From Competibacter_A sp037045685 (GTDB lineage Bacteria; Pseudomonadota; Gammaproteobacteria; Competibacterales; Competibacteraceae), in contig JBAOII010000030.1 in the NCBI GenBank assembly GCA_037045685.1, positions 225,226-289,225 on the forward strand: a stretch of 64,000 bases of DNA, in the 5' to 3' direction. This document shows, one piece after another, positions 45,435 to 53,762 of the stretch. Made by a program: the position numbers and the translations under genes. Within the stretch, counting starts at the first letter, position 1, and each line of letters starts with the position of its first letter. The notes beneath the pieces are model-generated. The model did no database searches. It was not told the origin of the DNA and worked only from the letters and a program-made list of their open reading frames with translations.

Positions 45435-46652
45435 ATGGCTGATTCGCTCTCCGAACACCGGGCCGCGCCGCTCGACCCCGAGGAACAACTGCGCTACGCC
45501 CGGCATCTGGTTCTGCCCGAGATCGGGGCTGACGGTCAGCGGAAATTGCGGCGGTCGAGCGTGCTGGTAGTCGGCGCAGGGGGGCTGGGCTCGCCGGCCT
45601 TGCTCTATCTGGCCGCCGCCGGAGTCGGTCGGCTCGGCGTCATCGACCCCGATCACGTCGAGTTGAGCAACCTCCAGCGACAGGTTTTGTACGACACGGC
45701 CAGTTGCGGCGCCGCCAAGGTCGAACGAGCCCGCGACCGCTTGCTCGCCTTGAACCCGCATCTCCAGATCGACGTTTACCCCGAAGCGTTCGATCTCGCC
45801 AACGCCGCCCGTCTGGTCGCGGCGTATGATCTGGTCATCGAAGGCTCCGACCGGTTCGCCGCCAAGTATCTCGTGAACGATGCCTGCGTGCTGGCGGGCA
45901 AGCCCTATGTCGGGGCCAGCATCCGCGCCTTTTCGGGGATGCTCTCGGTCTACGCCGCTCCCGGCGGTCCCTGCTACCGCTGTCTCTTCCCAGAAATGCC
46001 GGACCCCGCAACGGTTCCGTCCTGCGCGCAAGCGGGGGTGTTGGGGACGGTGCCCGGCCTGTTCGGCACCTTGCAGGCTCACGAGGCGCTCAAGCGGATT
46101 CTGGGGATCGGCGAGCCGCTGGTCGGCGCGCTGCTGACCGTCGATCTGCTGGCGATGCGCTTTCGGAAATTGCGGTTGCCGCGCGATCCGAATTGCCCGG
46201 TTTGCGGCGATGCGCCCACCATCCGCGCGCTCGCCGAAGCCGAATTTTCCTGCGACCTCCAGACCGACGAGAATCCCGTGCCGGCCGACGAGTTGCCCTG
46301 GCTCAGCGTGGAAGCCGCCCGCCGGGGTCGGTCCTCCTTGCGCTGGATCGACATCCGCGCCCGCGAGGAATTCGACGCCGGCCACGTTCCCGGCGCCGAA
46401 CACGCGCCGCTGGATCAGATCGAGCGGTTTGCCGAACGGCTCGGACCCCGCGATGAGGTGTTGCTCTATTGCTGGCGGGGCCAGCGGACCGAGCGGGCCT
46501 ATCACCTGCTCGCGGAAAGGCTGAAAGGACGGCTATGGTTGCTGCAAGGCGGGTACGAGGCATGGTTGCGCGATCCGCTTGCGGCGCGAGTCCGGGATAT
46601 CGCCTCCAGCGTCGTCGGCGGTGAACCCGCTCCGGCGTCGCGCCAAGATTGA
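45435..46652 (+). CDS. ThiF/MoeB-type adenylyltransferase fused to a rhodanese domain
   Basis: A 405-residue fusion. The E1-like half has the adenylation motif VVGAGGLGSPALLYLAAAGVG, DPDHVELSNLQRQVLY, and four zinc cysteines (CYRCLF and CPVCG). The C-terminal half is a rhodanese domain with DIRAREEFDAGHVPGAEHAP and an active-site cysteine in LLYCWRGQRT (Cys346). This is the architecture of eukaryotic MOCS3/Uba4 and of some bacterial MoeBR/MoeZ proteins. Placed at the end of thiO-thiS-thiG-thiE, it probably adenylates and sulfurates ThiS, and may also serve MoaD. It starts at ATG 45435, 32 bp after thiE. Confidence 0.92.
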   Translation: MADSLSEHRAAPLDPEEQLRYARHLVLPEIGADGQRKLRRSSVLVVGAGGLGSPALLYLAAAGVGRLGVIDPDHVELSNLQRQVLYDTASCGAAKVERARDRLLALNPHLQIDVYPEAFDLANAARLVAAYDLVIEGSDRFAAKYLVNDACVLAGKPYVGASIRAFSGMLSVYAAPGGPCYRCLFPEMPDPATVPSCAQAGVLGTVPGLFGTLQAHEALKRILGIGEPLVGALLTVDLLAMRFRKLRLPRDPNCPVCGDAPTIRALAEAEFSCDLQTDENPVPADELPWLSVEAARRGRSSLRWIDIRAREEFDAGHVPGAEHAPLDQIERFAERLGPRDEVLLYCWRGQRTERAYHLLAERLKGRLWLLQGGYEAWLRDPLAARVRDIASSVVGGEPAPASRQD

Positions 46653-46727
46653 ACCGGCGAAGCGGCCGGAACCGGAGCGAATCCATCGGTCTTGTCGGCG
46701 CCGAGGGATGCGGCCGGTCGGCGACCG

Positions 46728-47666
46728 CTAGGGCTTTTCCGACCCCTCCATCAGCGCCGTGACGTGAGCGGCCACGCTGGCGGCCAGCGCCGGCAGGTTG
46801 TAGCCACCCTCCAGCACCGAAACCACGCGGCCTCGGGCAAACTCCCCGGCGGTCTCCAAAATCTGCCGGGTCATCCAACCGTAATCGTCTTCGCTGAAAT
46901 CGAGTTCCGCCAGCGGGTCCATGCGATGCGCGTCGAAACCCGCCGAGATCAGGACAAATTGCGGTTTGAATTGTCGCAGCGCGGGGTCGATGTCCTGGCG
47001 CCAAGCGTGCCGCAAGTCGGCCGAGCCGCTGTTGGCCAGCAGCGGGACGTTGACGATGTTGCCGACTCCCCGCTCGTCGCGGCGGCCGGTGCCCGGATAG
47101 ATATAGGCTTGATGGGTGGAAATGTAGAGATAGCCCGGATCGTGCTCGAAAGCGGCTTGGGTGCCGTTGCCGTGATGCACGTCGAAATCGATCACCGCCA
47201 CCCGCTCCAGCCCGTGAACGGCGCGGGCGTGGGCGGCGCCGACCGCCGCGTTATCGAACAGGCAAAATCCCATGGATTGATTCGGTTCGGCGTGGTGGCC
47301 GGGCGGGCGAACGGCGCAAAAGGCGTTGTCGGCCTCGGCTCGCAGAATCGCGTCCACCGCCGCGCACACCGCGCCCGCCGCCCGTAGCGCCGCCTCGCCG
47401 GATCGCGGCGAGACGATGGTGTCGCCGTCGATGGCGTGATAACCGTGCTTCGGAATTCGGGCCAGCGTGCGCTCGACGTGGCTGGAGGTGTGAATTCGGG
47501 TCAATTGCTCGACGGTGGCCAAGGGCGCATCCCGCCATTCCAGCGCGGCGAACGGAGCGGTTTTGAGCGCGCCGAGAATCGCGGTCAGCCGGGCCGCGCA
47601 TTCGGGATGGCCGTAGCCGGTATCGTGCTCCTGGCAGGCCGGATGCGTGTAGAGCAGCGTGGTCAT
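46728..47666 (-). CDS. histone deacetylase-like amidohydrolase
   Basis: A 312-residue zinc hydrolase of the HDAC/acetoin-utilisation family. It has YGHPECAARL, RPPGHHAEPNQSMGFCLFDN, the metal-binding VIDFDVHHGNGT and SAGFDAHRMDPLAEL, and SVLEGGYNL. It probably removes acyl groups from lysines or polyamines. The start overlaps the stop of the CBS-domain gene on the same strand, so the two are probably one operon. It is convergent with the ThiF-rhodanese gene. Confidence 0.93.
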   Translation of the reverse strand: MTTLLYTHPACQEHDTGYGHPECAARLTAILGALKTAPFAALEWRDAPLATVEQLTRIHTSSHVERTLARIPKHGYHAIDGDTIVSPRSGEAALRAAGAVCAAVDAILRAEADNAFCAVRPPGHHAEPNQSMGFCLFDNAAVGAAHARAVHGLERVAVIDFDVHHGNGTQAAFEHDPGYLYISTHQAYIYPGTGRRDERGVGNIVNVPLLANSGSADLRHAWRQDIDPALRQFKPQFVLISAGFDAHRMDPLAELDFSEDDYGWMTRQILETAGEFARGRVVSVLEGGYNLPALAASVAAHVTALMEGSEKP

Positions 47667-48121
47667 GGCCGCGAATCCTCGTGGGCCGGGATTTCGTGCT
47701 GGACGGTGGCGCGACGCAGCGCCTTCAGGACATCTTGATGGGAGATGATGCCCACCAGTCGGCCGTTCTCCACCACCGGAAGGCTCTTGGTGCGCATGTC
47801 CACCAACTTTTGCAGCAACCGGCTCAGGGGCAGTTGCGGTTCGACGCTGGCCGGATTGCGATCCATCACCGTTTCGACGAGTCCCTCCATGATGTCATCG
47901 TAATGCGGGGCGATGGCGCGCGAGCCCAGAGCGAACGCCTTGAGCAAATCGAATTTGGTCAGGACACCGAGCAGGTGTCGCTGATCGTCCACCACGGGCA
48001 CGCCGTTGAAGTCGCGAAGCTCGAACAGCATCTCGGCCTCGCGGAGCTTGGCTCTGGAGCTGATCGCGACGGGATCGACGGTCATCGCGTCGCGGACTTG
48101 GTATTGCAGGAATTCGTACAT
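47663..48121 (-). CDS. tandem CBS-domain protein
   Basis: A 152-residue protein made of two CBS domains. The first has VRDAMTVDPVAISS and NGVPVVDDQRHLLGVLTKFDLLKA; the second has ETVMDRNPASVEP and KSLPVVENGRLVGIISHQDVLKAL. CBS pairs bind adenine nucleotides and regulate partner proteins. GAGGATCGC sits before ATG 48121. An open frame extends further upstream, but that sequence is a GGDEF remnant and not part of this gene. Confidence 0.88.
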   Translation of the reverse strand: MYEFLQYQVRDAMTVDPVAISSRAKLREAEMLFELRDFNGVPVVDDQRHLLGVLTKFDLLKAFALGSRAIAPHYDDIMEGLVETVMDRNPASVEPQLPLSRLLQKLVDMRTKSLPVVENGRLVGIISHQDVLKALRRATVQHEIPAHEDSRP

Positions 48122-48274
48122 CGAGAGCGATCCTCGGGCTGGGGCGGATCGGCGGTGGCACCGGTCCGCGCGTTGCGAGTCTGTCCTGATTCTAGCGGCA
48201 AAATTGACGGCGCGAGCCAGGATGGCGAGATTTGCCGAAAGGATGGCTGCGGCGGTCCGGGTTCGGATATCCGA

Positions 48275-48452
48275 AGCCGAGGACTTCGAGAACTCGTCGC
48301 CCCCCAAGCGGGCGATGACATCGTGGTGGCGCAGTTGCTGGCGGAGGCGCTGGCTCACCAGCACGAGCAGTTCGTCGCCGGCACCGTGGGCGAGATTGTC
48401 GTTCACCGCCTTGAAGCCGTCCAGGTCGAGCAGGTAGACCGCCAGAGCACAA
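48275..48452 (-). pseudogene. GGDEF-domain remnant
   Basis: Directly after the dusA stop, the minus strand encodes the central part of a diguanylate cyclase domain: AVYLLDLDGFKAVND, LAHGAGDELLVLVSQRLRQ and DVIARLGGDEF. It breaks off right after GGDEF, and no start codon or N-terminal part precedes it. The 3' side continues in unrelated sequence (SKSSASDIRTR). The fragment differs from the GGDEF domain at 9.4 kb and so is not a recent copy of it. It is best read as a decayed gene truncated on both sides. Confidence 0.75.
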
Positions 48453-48467
48453 ACAAAAAGGGTCTGG

Positions 48468-49463
48468 CTACTGGGCGGGAGACGCTTGGGTCGCGACCGA
48501 TTCCGATACCTGCCGCAACGCGGCTTCCAGCACCGCCGTTCCCGCGCCCGGTCGGTGCGCGTGCTCGCTCAGATAACGTCGCCAAGCCCGTGCGCCCGGC
48601 ACGCCCTGAAACAGCCCGAGCAGGTGCCGGGTCATGCAGTGCAGCGGCGTTCCCCATCGCAACTGGCATTCCACGTAGGGCAGCAACTCCCGAATGAGGT
48701 CGTGGCGGGTCGGCGTCAACCGCGCCGAGCCCGACAAGCGCCGGTCCACCTCGGCCAGCAGATAGGGGTTCTCGTAAGCGGCGCGGCCGATCATCGCGCC
48801 GTCCACATGGGCCAGTTGCTCGGCGACCTGCTCCAGGCGGGTCAGCCCGCCGTTGAGGACGATGACCAGATGGGGAAAATCCCGCTTGAGGCGGTGAACG
48901 ATGTCGTAACGCAGCGGCGGAATTTCGCGGTTTTCCTTGGGGCTGAGCCCGCTCAGCCACGCCTTGCGGGCATGGACGATGAAGATTTGGCAACCGCCCT
49001 CGGCGACCCGGCCGACGAATTCCACCAGCTCTTCATAGGAATCGAGGTCGTCGATGCCGATGCGGGTTTTGACCGTGACCGGCAGATCGACCGCTGCCCG
49101 CATCGCCGCCACGCAGTCGGCGACCAGCGCCGGTTCGGCCATCAGGCAAGCGCCGAACCGGCCCGATTGCACCCGGTCGCTGGGGCAACCGACGTTGAGA
49201 TTCACCTCGTCGTAGCCGAACTCGGCGGCGACGCGGGCGGATTGCGCCAGTTCGCCGGGATCGCTGCCCCCCAGTTGCAGCGCGAGCGGACGCTCGGCGG
49301 GATCGTGGGCCAGCAAGCGTTCCCGGTCGCCGCGCAACGCGGCGCCGGTCGTGACCATTTCGGTGTAGAGCAGGGTGCGTCGGGTCAGCAGCCGCAGGAA
49401 AAACCGGCAGTGCCGGTCGGTCCAGCCCATCATCGGCGCCACGCTCACCCGGCGGTCGAGCAT
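48468..49463 (-). CDS. dusA: tRNA-dihydrouridine(20/20a) synthase
   Basis: FMN enzyme that reduces uridines 20 and 20a in the D-loop of tRNAs. The 331-residue product has VSVAPMMGWTDRHCRFFLRLL, YTEMVTTGAALRG, the catalytic cysteine in LNVGCPSDRVQSGRFGACLM, VKTRIGIDD, FIVHARKAWLSGLSPKENR and LNGGL. I chose ATG 49463, which has GAGGGAGG upstream. An in-frame upstream extension reaches 49613 but is encoded by the palindromic repeats, so it is rejected. Confidence 0.94.
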   Translation of the reverse strand: MLDRRVSVAPMMGWTDRHCRFFLRLLTRRTLLYTEMVTTGAALRGDRERLLAHDPAERPLALQLGGSDPGELAQSARVAAEFGYDEVNLNVGCPSDRVQSGRFGACLMAEPALVADCVAAMRAAVDLPVTVKTRIGIDDLDSYEELVEFVGRVAEGGCQIFIVHARKAWLSGLSPKENREIPPLRYDIVHRLKRDFPHLVIVLNGGLTRLEQVAEQLAHVDGAMIGRAAYENPYLLAEVDRRLSGSARLTPTRHDLIRELLPYVECQLRWGTPLHCMTRHLLGLFQGVPGARAWRRYLSEHAHRPGAGTAVLEAALRQVSESVATQASPAQ

Positions 49464-49502
49464 TGCGCCCTCCCTCGGCGACCGTTTGAAGGCCGCGCGA
49501 AA

Positions 49503-49536
49503 ACTCCCCTCTCCCCGTGGGAGAGGGGTTGGGCCA
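49503..49536 (+). repeat. palindromic element, copy C (truncated)
   Basis: ACTCCCCTCTCCCCGTGGGA followed by GAGGGGTTGGGCC; the hairpin half of the 42-bp element, without the last part. It lies 40 bp upstream of dusA. Confidence 0.75.
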
Positions 49537-49563
49537 GAACAAGCCCATAGCCGATCATAAACA

Positions 49564-49605
49564 ACTCCCCTCTCCCCGTGGGAGAGGGGTTGTGGGGTGA
49601 GGGTG
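49564..49605 (+). repeat. 42-bp palindromic element, copy D
   Basis: Full-length copy in the dusA-dlh intergenic region, in the same orientation as A, B and C. The stem CCCCTCTCCC / GGGAGAGGGG is perfect with a short loop. TTTTT follows at about 49606-49610, so this copy could also terminate plus-strand transcription. Confidence 0.85.
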
Positions 49606-49648
49606 TTTTTCAATCGGTTAGCTGGAGGCGGCCATGCGAGAACGCCTC

Positions 49649-50434
49649 TCAGTTGGGCTTGGCGAACAGTTCCTTGAAGAACTGCTGCATCGCCACCCAG
49701 GAGCGGGCATCGGCCGAGGCGTTGTAGGCGGCGCCCTTGCTGTTGTCGGAACCGCTGGCCGGATTGGTGAAGCTGTGAACCGCGCCGCCGTAGGCGACCA
49801 ACTGCCAGTCCACGCCGGCTTGACGCATTTCGTTTTCGAACGCCGCCACCTGATCGGCGGGGACATACGGGTCATCGGCCCCGTGCAGGGCCAACACCTT
49901 GGCGCGGATGTTCTTGGCATCCTGCGGCGTGGGAGTATCGAGACCGCCGTGGAAGCTGACGACCCCGGCCAGATCGGCGCCGCTCCGGGCCAGTTCCAGC
50001 ACCGTGGTGCCGCCAAAACAGTAACCGATGGCAGCGACCTTGCTCGGAGCCACGCCCGACTGCGTTTTGAGCGTGGCCAGCCCGGCGGCCACTCGCGCCC
50101 GCAGCAGCGGCCGGTCCTGCTTGTAGGAGCCCGCGAGCTTGCCGGCTTCTTCGCGATTGGCCGCGATTTTGCCGTCGCCGTAGATGTCGGCGGCGAGCGC
50201 GACATAGCCCAGTTCCGCCAGTTGTTCGGCGCGGCGCTTGGCGTAGTCGTTCAATCCCATCCATTCGTGAACGACCAGGATGCCGGGCAGCGACCCTTTC
50301 GCGTCCTTGGGGTAAGCGAGATACCCCACCAGCCGGGTATCGCCCTGCCGGTATTCCACGGATTTGGTTTCGATGGCGGCCTGGCTCAAAGCGGGCAACA
50401 GCAGAGCCAGCAACAGCAACAGCACTCTAGGCAT
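49649..50434 (-). CDS. dienelactone hydrolase family protein, exported
   Basis: A 261-residue alpha/beta hydrolase with a signal peptide (RVLLLLLALLLPALSQA). The catalytic triad of the DLH family is present: cysteine in GYCFGGTTV, aspartate in HGADDPYVP and histidine in AVHSFTNPAS. VVHEWMGLND is the family oxyanion region. Substrate is unknown; annotated relatives act on lactones or esters. ATG 50434 has AAGGAGAG upstream; an in-frame extension to 50521 is rejected because it would put 29 residues before the signal peptide. Confidence 0.9.
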   Translation of the reverse strand: MPRVLLLLLALLLPALSQAAIETKSVEYRQGDTRLVGYLAYPKDAKGSLPGILVVHEWMGLNDYAKRRAEQLAELGYVALAADIYGDGKIAANREEAGKLAGSYKQDRPLLRARVAAGLATLKTQSGVAPSKVAAIGYCFGGTTVLELARSGADLAGVVSFHGGLDTPTPQDAKNIRAKVLALHGADDPYVPADQVAAFENEMRQAGVDWQLVAYGGAVHSFTNPASGSDNSKGAAYNASADARSWVAMQQFFKELFAKPN

Positions 50435-50521
50435 GGCGATCTCTCCTTCGGGGTTGCGGTGATTGGGGTGCCGATGTAGACCGCGAGAGCGTGGCGGTTG
50501 GTTCCCGTTCGGGTGTCGCAC

Positions 50522-51546
50522 TCAACGCAGCGCAGCTACCGCCTCGCACACCAGTTCGGGACCACGGTAGATAAAACCCGTGTATAGCTGCACCAAGCTG
50601 GCTCCAGCGGCGATTTTGGCGGCGGCGTCGGCTCCGCTCAGGATGCCGCCGACGGCGATGATCGGCATTTTGCCGTCCAGAATATCGGCCAGTTGTCGGA
50701 CCACGGCGGTGGAGCGATCCCGCAAGGGCGCACCGCTCAGGCCGCCGGTCTTGGTCCGCGTGAGGCAAACTCTTCGACTCCGGTTCGGGAAAAGGTGGTG
50801 TTGGTGGCGATCACGGCGTCGATTTCGTGCCGCAACAACGCTTGACCCACGGCCGCCAAATCCTCGTCGGCGAGATCCGGCGCGATTTTGATCGCCAGCG
50901 GCACGTAGCGCCCGTGCTCCTCGGCCAGCCGCCGCTGTTCCGTCTTTAACGCCTCCAGCAACCGATCCAGCGCCGCGCCGTATTGCAGGTCGCGCAATCC
51001 CGGCGTGTTGGGCGAGGAGATGTTGGCGGCCACGTAACTCGCCCAGGGATAAACCTTGCGCAAGCCAATCAGGTAATCGTCGGTCGCCCGCTCGACCGGG
51101 GTGTCGGCGTTCTTGCCGATGTTGATGCCCAGCACGCCTTTGTATCCGCTCCGCCGCACCTGCTCGACCAGATAATCCACGCCTTTGTTGTTGAAGCCCA
51201 TCCGATTGATGAGCGCTCGGGCGGCCGGCAGCCGGAACATTCGGGGCTTGGGGTTGCCTGACTGGGGACGGGGCGTGACGGTGCCGATCTCGATGAAGCC
51301 GAACCCCAAAGCCTGCCAGGCCCGGATGCATTCGCCGTTTTTGTCGAGACCGGCGGCCAGCCCGACCGGATTGGGAAAATCGAGCCCCATGACCCGGCGC
51401 GGCGCGGTTGGCCGGGGGAGCGGAATCAGTCCGCCCAACTTGCCCAGCGGGCTGTTGAAAGCTTGGCGCAGCAACAGCAGAGTCCAGTCGTGGGCGGTTT
51501 CGGGATCGAGCTGGAAAAGCAGGGTGCGCAATGAGCTATAAAGCAT
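50522..51546 (-). CDS. pyrD: dihydroorotate dehydrogenase, quinone type (two apparent frameshifts)
   Basis: Class 2, membrane-linked enzyme of pyrimidine synthesis that passes electrons to ubiquinone. About 340 residues after correction. N-terminal quinone-site helix FQLDPETAHDWTLLLL, NPVGLAAGLDKNGE, GFIEIGTVTPRPQ, NISSPNTPGLRDLQ, LAIKIAPDL, NTTFSR, GGLSGAPL and IAVGGI are all visible. Frame shifts near 50767 and 50752 interrupt the block between NTTFSR and GGLSG. ATG 51546 is preceded by GAGGAATACC. This is an essential step in most bacteria, so the shifts are probably sequence errors. Confidence 0.9.
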
Positions 51547-52263
51547 GGTATTCCTCAATCAATCCGGCAATAGGTGATCGGGATAGCCGGGAGTCGCCCG
51601 ATCTGGGGTCGTCGAAGTGGCCGGCTCGGGCTGCCTCCGCCCGTGGTTCCGCTGCCTTGGTCGAGCACTCCAATCGCGCTTTGGCGATTTCGTCGCCGCG
51701 ATGGGGTTCGGTATCGGGCTTTCGCGATGGCCGGATCGGCCTGCGGCGGTCTGGTCGGGACGGGAGGGTTGCCCGGGTCATGTGCTCGATCCGCGAGATG
51801 CTACAATCGCGAGGTGGTTCGCCTCTCGCCAGTGGTGGTCAATCAAGCTTGTTGCTGCCATCCCCGTAACCGCCAAGGACAATATTGGGATTGCCAAGTA
51901 ATTTCGTTTGCCGTTCCGCAACGGAAAAGAGGCAGTTTGCGTCATTTCGGGTTGCAACTGAAACTCGTATAAGGCATTATTCCGCCCGGCCATAATCGGG
52001 CCTTAAAGCGAGAGCGGCGGGCAGCAGATCCAGGTTGATACGAAGGGATTATCGAGCAACAAATCCAGCGATGCCGGAGACCTCTCCGAGCCGATCCCAT
52101 GAAACGCGGTATCCGCTCGGCGCGCATGGTCGCACGAGTCGCTGGCTGATTGTAACGGTTCGGCGCCCTTTTCCCTGATTTTCCGGGGCTGCGAACAGCA
52201 CGCGAGAAATCCCGAAGTGGATGAAATCTCGATGTCCTATCAAGTAGACAGTGAGTAAATCCG
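51547..52263. other. 717-bp intergenic region upstream of VpsR-like gene
   Basis: Divergent region between pyrD and the regulator gene. I see no convincing gene; the short frames on both strands lack ribosome binding sites and family features. A small hairpin (GCCCG-GCCATAAT-CGGGC) lies near 51986-52003. The length suggests a long leader or several promoters for the regulator. Confidence 0.5.
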
Positions 52264-53607
52264 ATGCGCAAGGTTTTGATTCTGAGCACAGCAGCAGTCG
52301 ATGAGAGCATGCTCGAAAAAATTTCGGCGGCTGACTGGGAGGTTTACTGGGCGCAAGAGGCCGGCCCGGCGAGGACCCTGCTGACCGAGCACGCCTTCGA
52401 GGTCGGCTTGGCGATCCTGTTCAGTTGCGAGTCCGAGCGGTCGATCCAGTGGTTGGTCGATCTCATTCTGGCCCGCCGCAAAATGCAATGGGTCATGGTC
52501 TTGTCCCGCCAGTGCCTGGAGCGCAAGCTGCTGTCCACCGTCATCGCCGAGCACTGCTACGACTACCATACCCTGCCGATCGAGCCGCAGCGCTTGGTCG
52601 TGACGCTCGGCCATGCCTACGGGATGGCCACGCTGACCGAGAACACCCTCCGCCAGCAGCGCGAAATGGAGTCGCAGTACGGGCTGATCGGCAACAGCCT
52701 GGTCATGCAAACCCTGTTTCGCGGGATCCAGAAGGCGGCCGAGGTGGATGTCCCGGTCTTGATCACCGGCGAAAGCGGAACCGGCAAGGAGCAGTCGGCG
52801 CGCGCCATCCACGAGTATTCCGCGCGGGCGGCCTCGGCGTTCGTCACCATGAACTGCGCCGCCCTGCCCGTCAATCTGATCCAGTCCGAGCTGTTCGGAC
52901 ACGAAAAAGGCGCGTTCGCGGGCGCCAACGATCGCCGCATCGGCCTGATCGAATCGACCAGCGGCGGCACGCTGTTTCTGGACGAAATCGGCGATCTCCC
53001 CGCCGAGGTGCAAGCCAGCCTGTTGCGGTTTCTGGAGGAAAAGAAGATCCACCGCCTGGGCGGCACCAAGCCGATTCCGTCCAATGTCCGCATCATCGCC
53101 TCGACCAACACCCATCTCGAACAGGCGGTCCGGGAAGGCCGGTTCCGCGAGGATTTGTACTATCGGCTGAACGTGTTGCACCTGCGGACGCCCAGTTTGC
53201 GGGAGCGGAAGGGCGATGTCGAGCTGCTGGGACGATATTTCTTCACCAAGTTCGCCGCCGAAACCAAGACTTCGGCCAAGGGCTTCAGCCGCGATGCGCT
53301 GGAGGTGATCAACCGTTACGACTGGCCCGGCAACGTGCGGGAGCTGATGAATCGCACGCGCCGGGCGGTGCTGCTGAGCGAAGGGCCGCATATCACCCCC
53401 AACGATCTGGAACTGGAGCGGCGCTCGCTCGGCCGGGGATTCGTCACCCTGGACGAGGCGCGCATGGCGGCCGACCGCGAGGCGATTCAGGCCACGCTGC
53501 TGCGGACCCGGTTCAATATCGCCCGCGCCGCCCAGGAGCTGGGCGTTTCGCGCATGACCCTGTATCGGCTGATGGAGAAGTACGATATCCGGCGGGACAA
53601 CACCTGA
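52264..53607 (+). CDS. VpsR-like AAA+ transcription activator with GAFAGA loop
   Basis: A 447-residue bacterial enhancer-binding-type protein. The N-terminal 120 residues resemble a receiver-like (VpsR) domain, but I find no clear phospho-acceptor aspartate. The AAA+ domain has Walker A GESGTGKE (169-176), Walker B GGTLFLDEIGDL (about 236-243) and FREDLYYRLNV. The sigma-54 contact loop reads GAFAGA (216-221) where the consensus is GAFTGA; the threonine is replaced by alanine. A Fis-type HTH closes the protein (ARAAQELGVSRMTLYRLMEKY). VpsR-type proteins control exopolysaccharide or biofilm genes with cyclic di-GMP; here the targets are unknown. Confidence 0.87.
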   Translation: MRKVLILSTAAVDESMLEKISAADWEVYWAQEAGPARTLLTEHAFEVGLAILFSCESERSIQWLVDLILARRKMQWVMVLSRQCLERKLLSTVIAEHCYDYHTLPIEPQRLVVTLGHAYGMATLTENTLRQQREMESQYGLIGNSLVMQTLFRGIQKAAEVDVPVLITGESGTGKEQSARAIHEYSARAASAFVTMNCAALPVNLIQSELFGHEKGAFAGANDRRIGLIESTSGGTLFLDEIGDLPAEVQASLLRFLEEKKIHRLGGTKPIPSNVRIIASTNTHLEQAVREGRFREDLYYRLNVLHLRTPSLRERKGDVELLGRYFFTKFAAETKTSAKGFSRDALEVINRYDWPGNVRELMNRTRRAVLLSEGPHITPNDLELERRSLGRGFVTLDEARMAADREAIQATLLRTRFNIARAAQELGVSRMTLYRLMEKYDIRRDNT

Positions 53608-53762
53608 TCCGGCGCGCTCGTTCGGCGAGGGAGCGACCCGGCGCCTTGGCGAACGGTGTCGCTTGCTCGGTTTTTGCATTGCCGAAGGACGAAATCCCGC
53701 CGACCCGGGCGCTCTTGAGCGGGTTCGGACGGAGCGACGGACCCTAACGTCGCCACGCGAAC

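Noticed and set aside
48122..48406. Upstream extension of the CBS gene into the GGDEF sequence
   Set aside because: The frames happen to connect, but the GGDEF part is truncated and ATG 48121 has its own ribosome binding site and gives a complete CBS pair.
49464..49613. N-terminal extension of dusA through the palindromic repeats
   Set aside because: The extension is encoded by the repeat copies, while ATG 49463 has a strong ribosome binding site and matches the family start.
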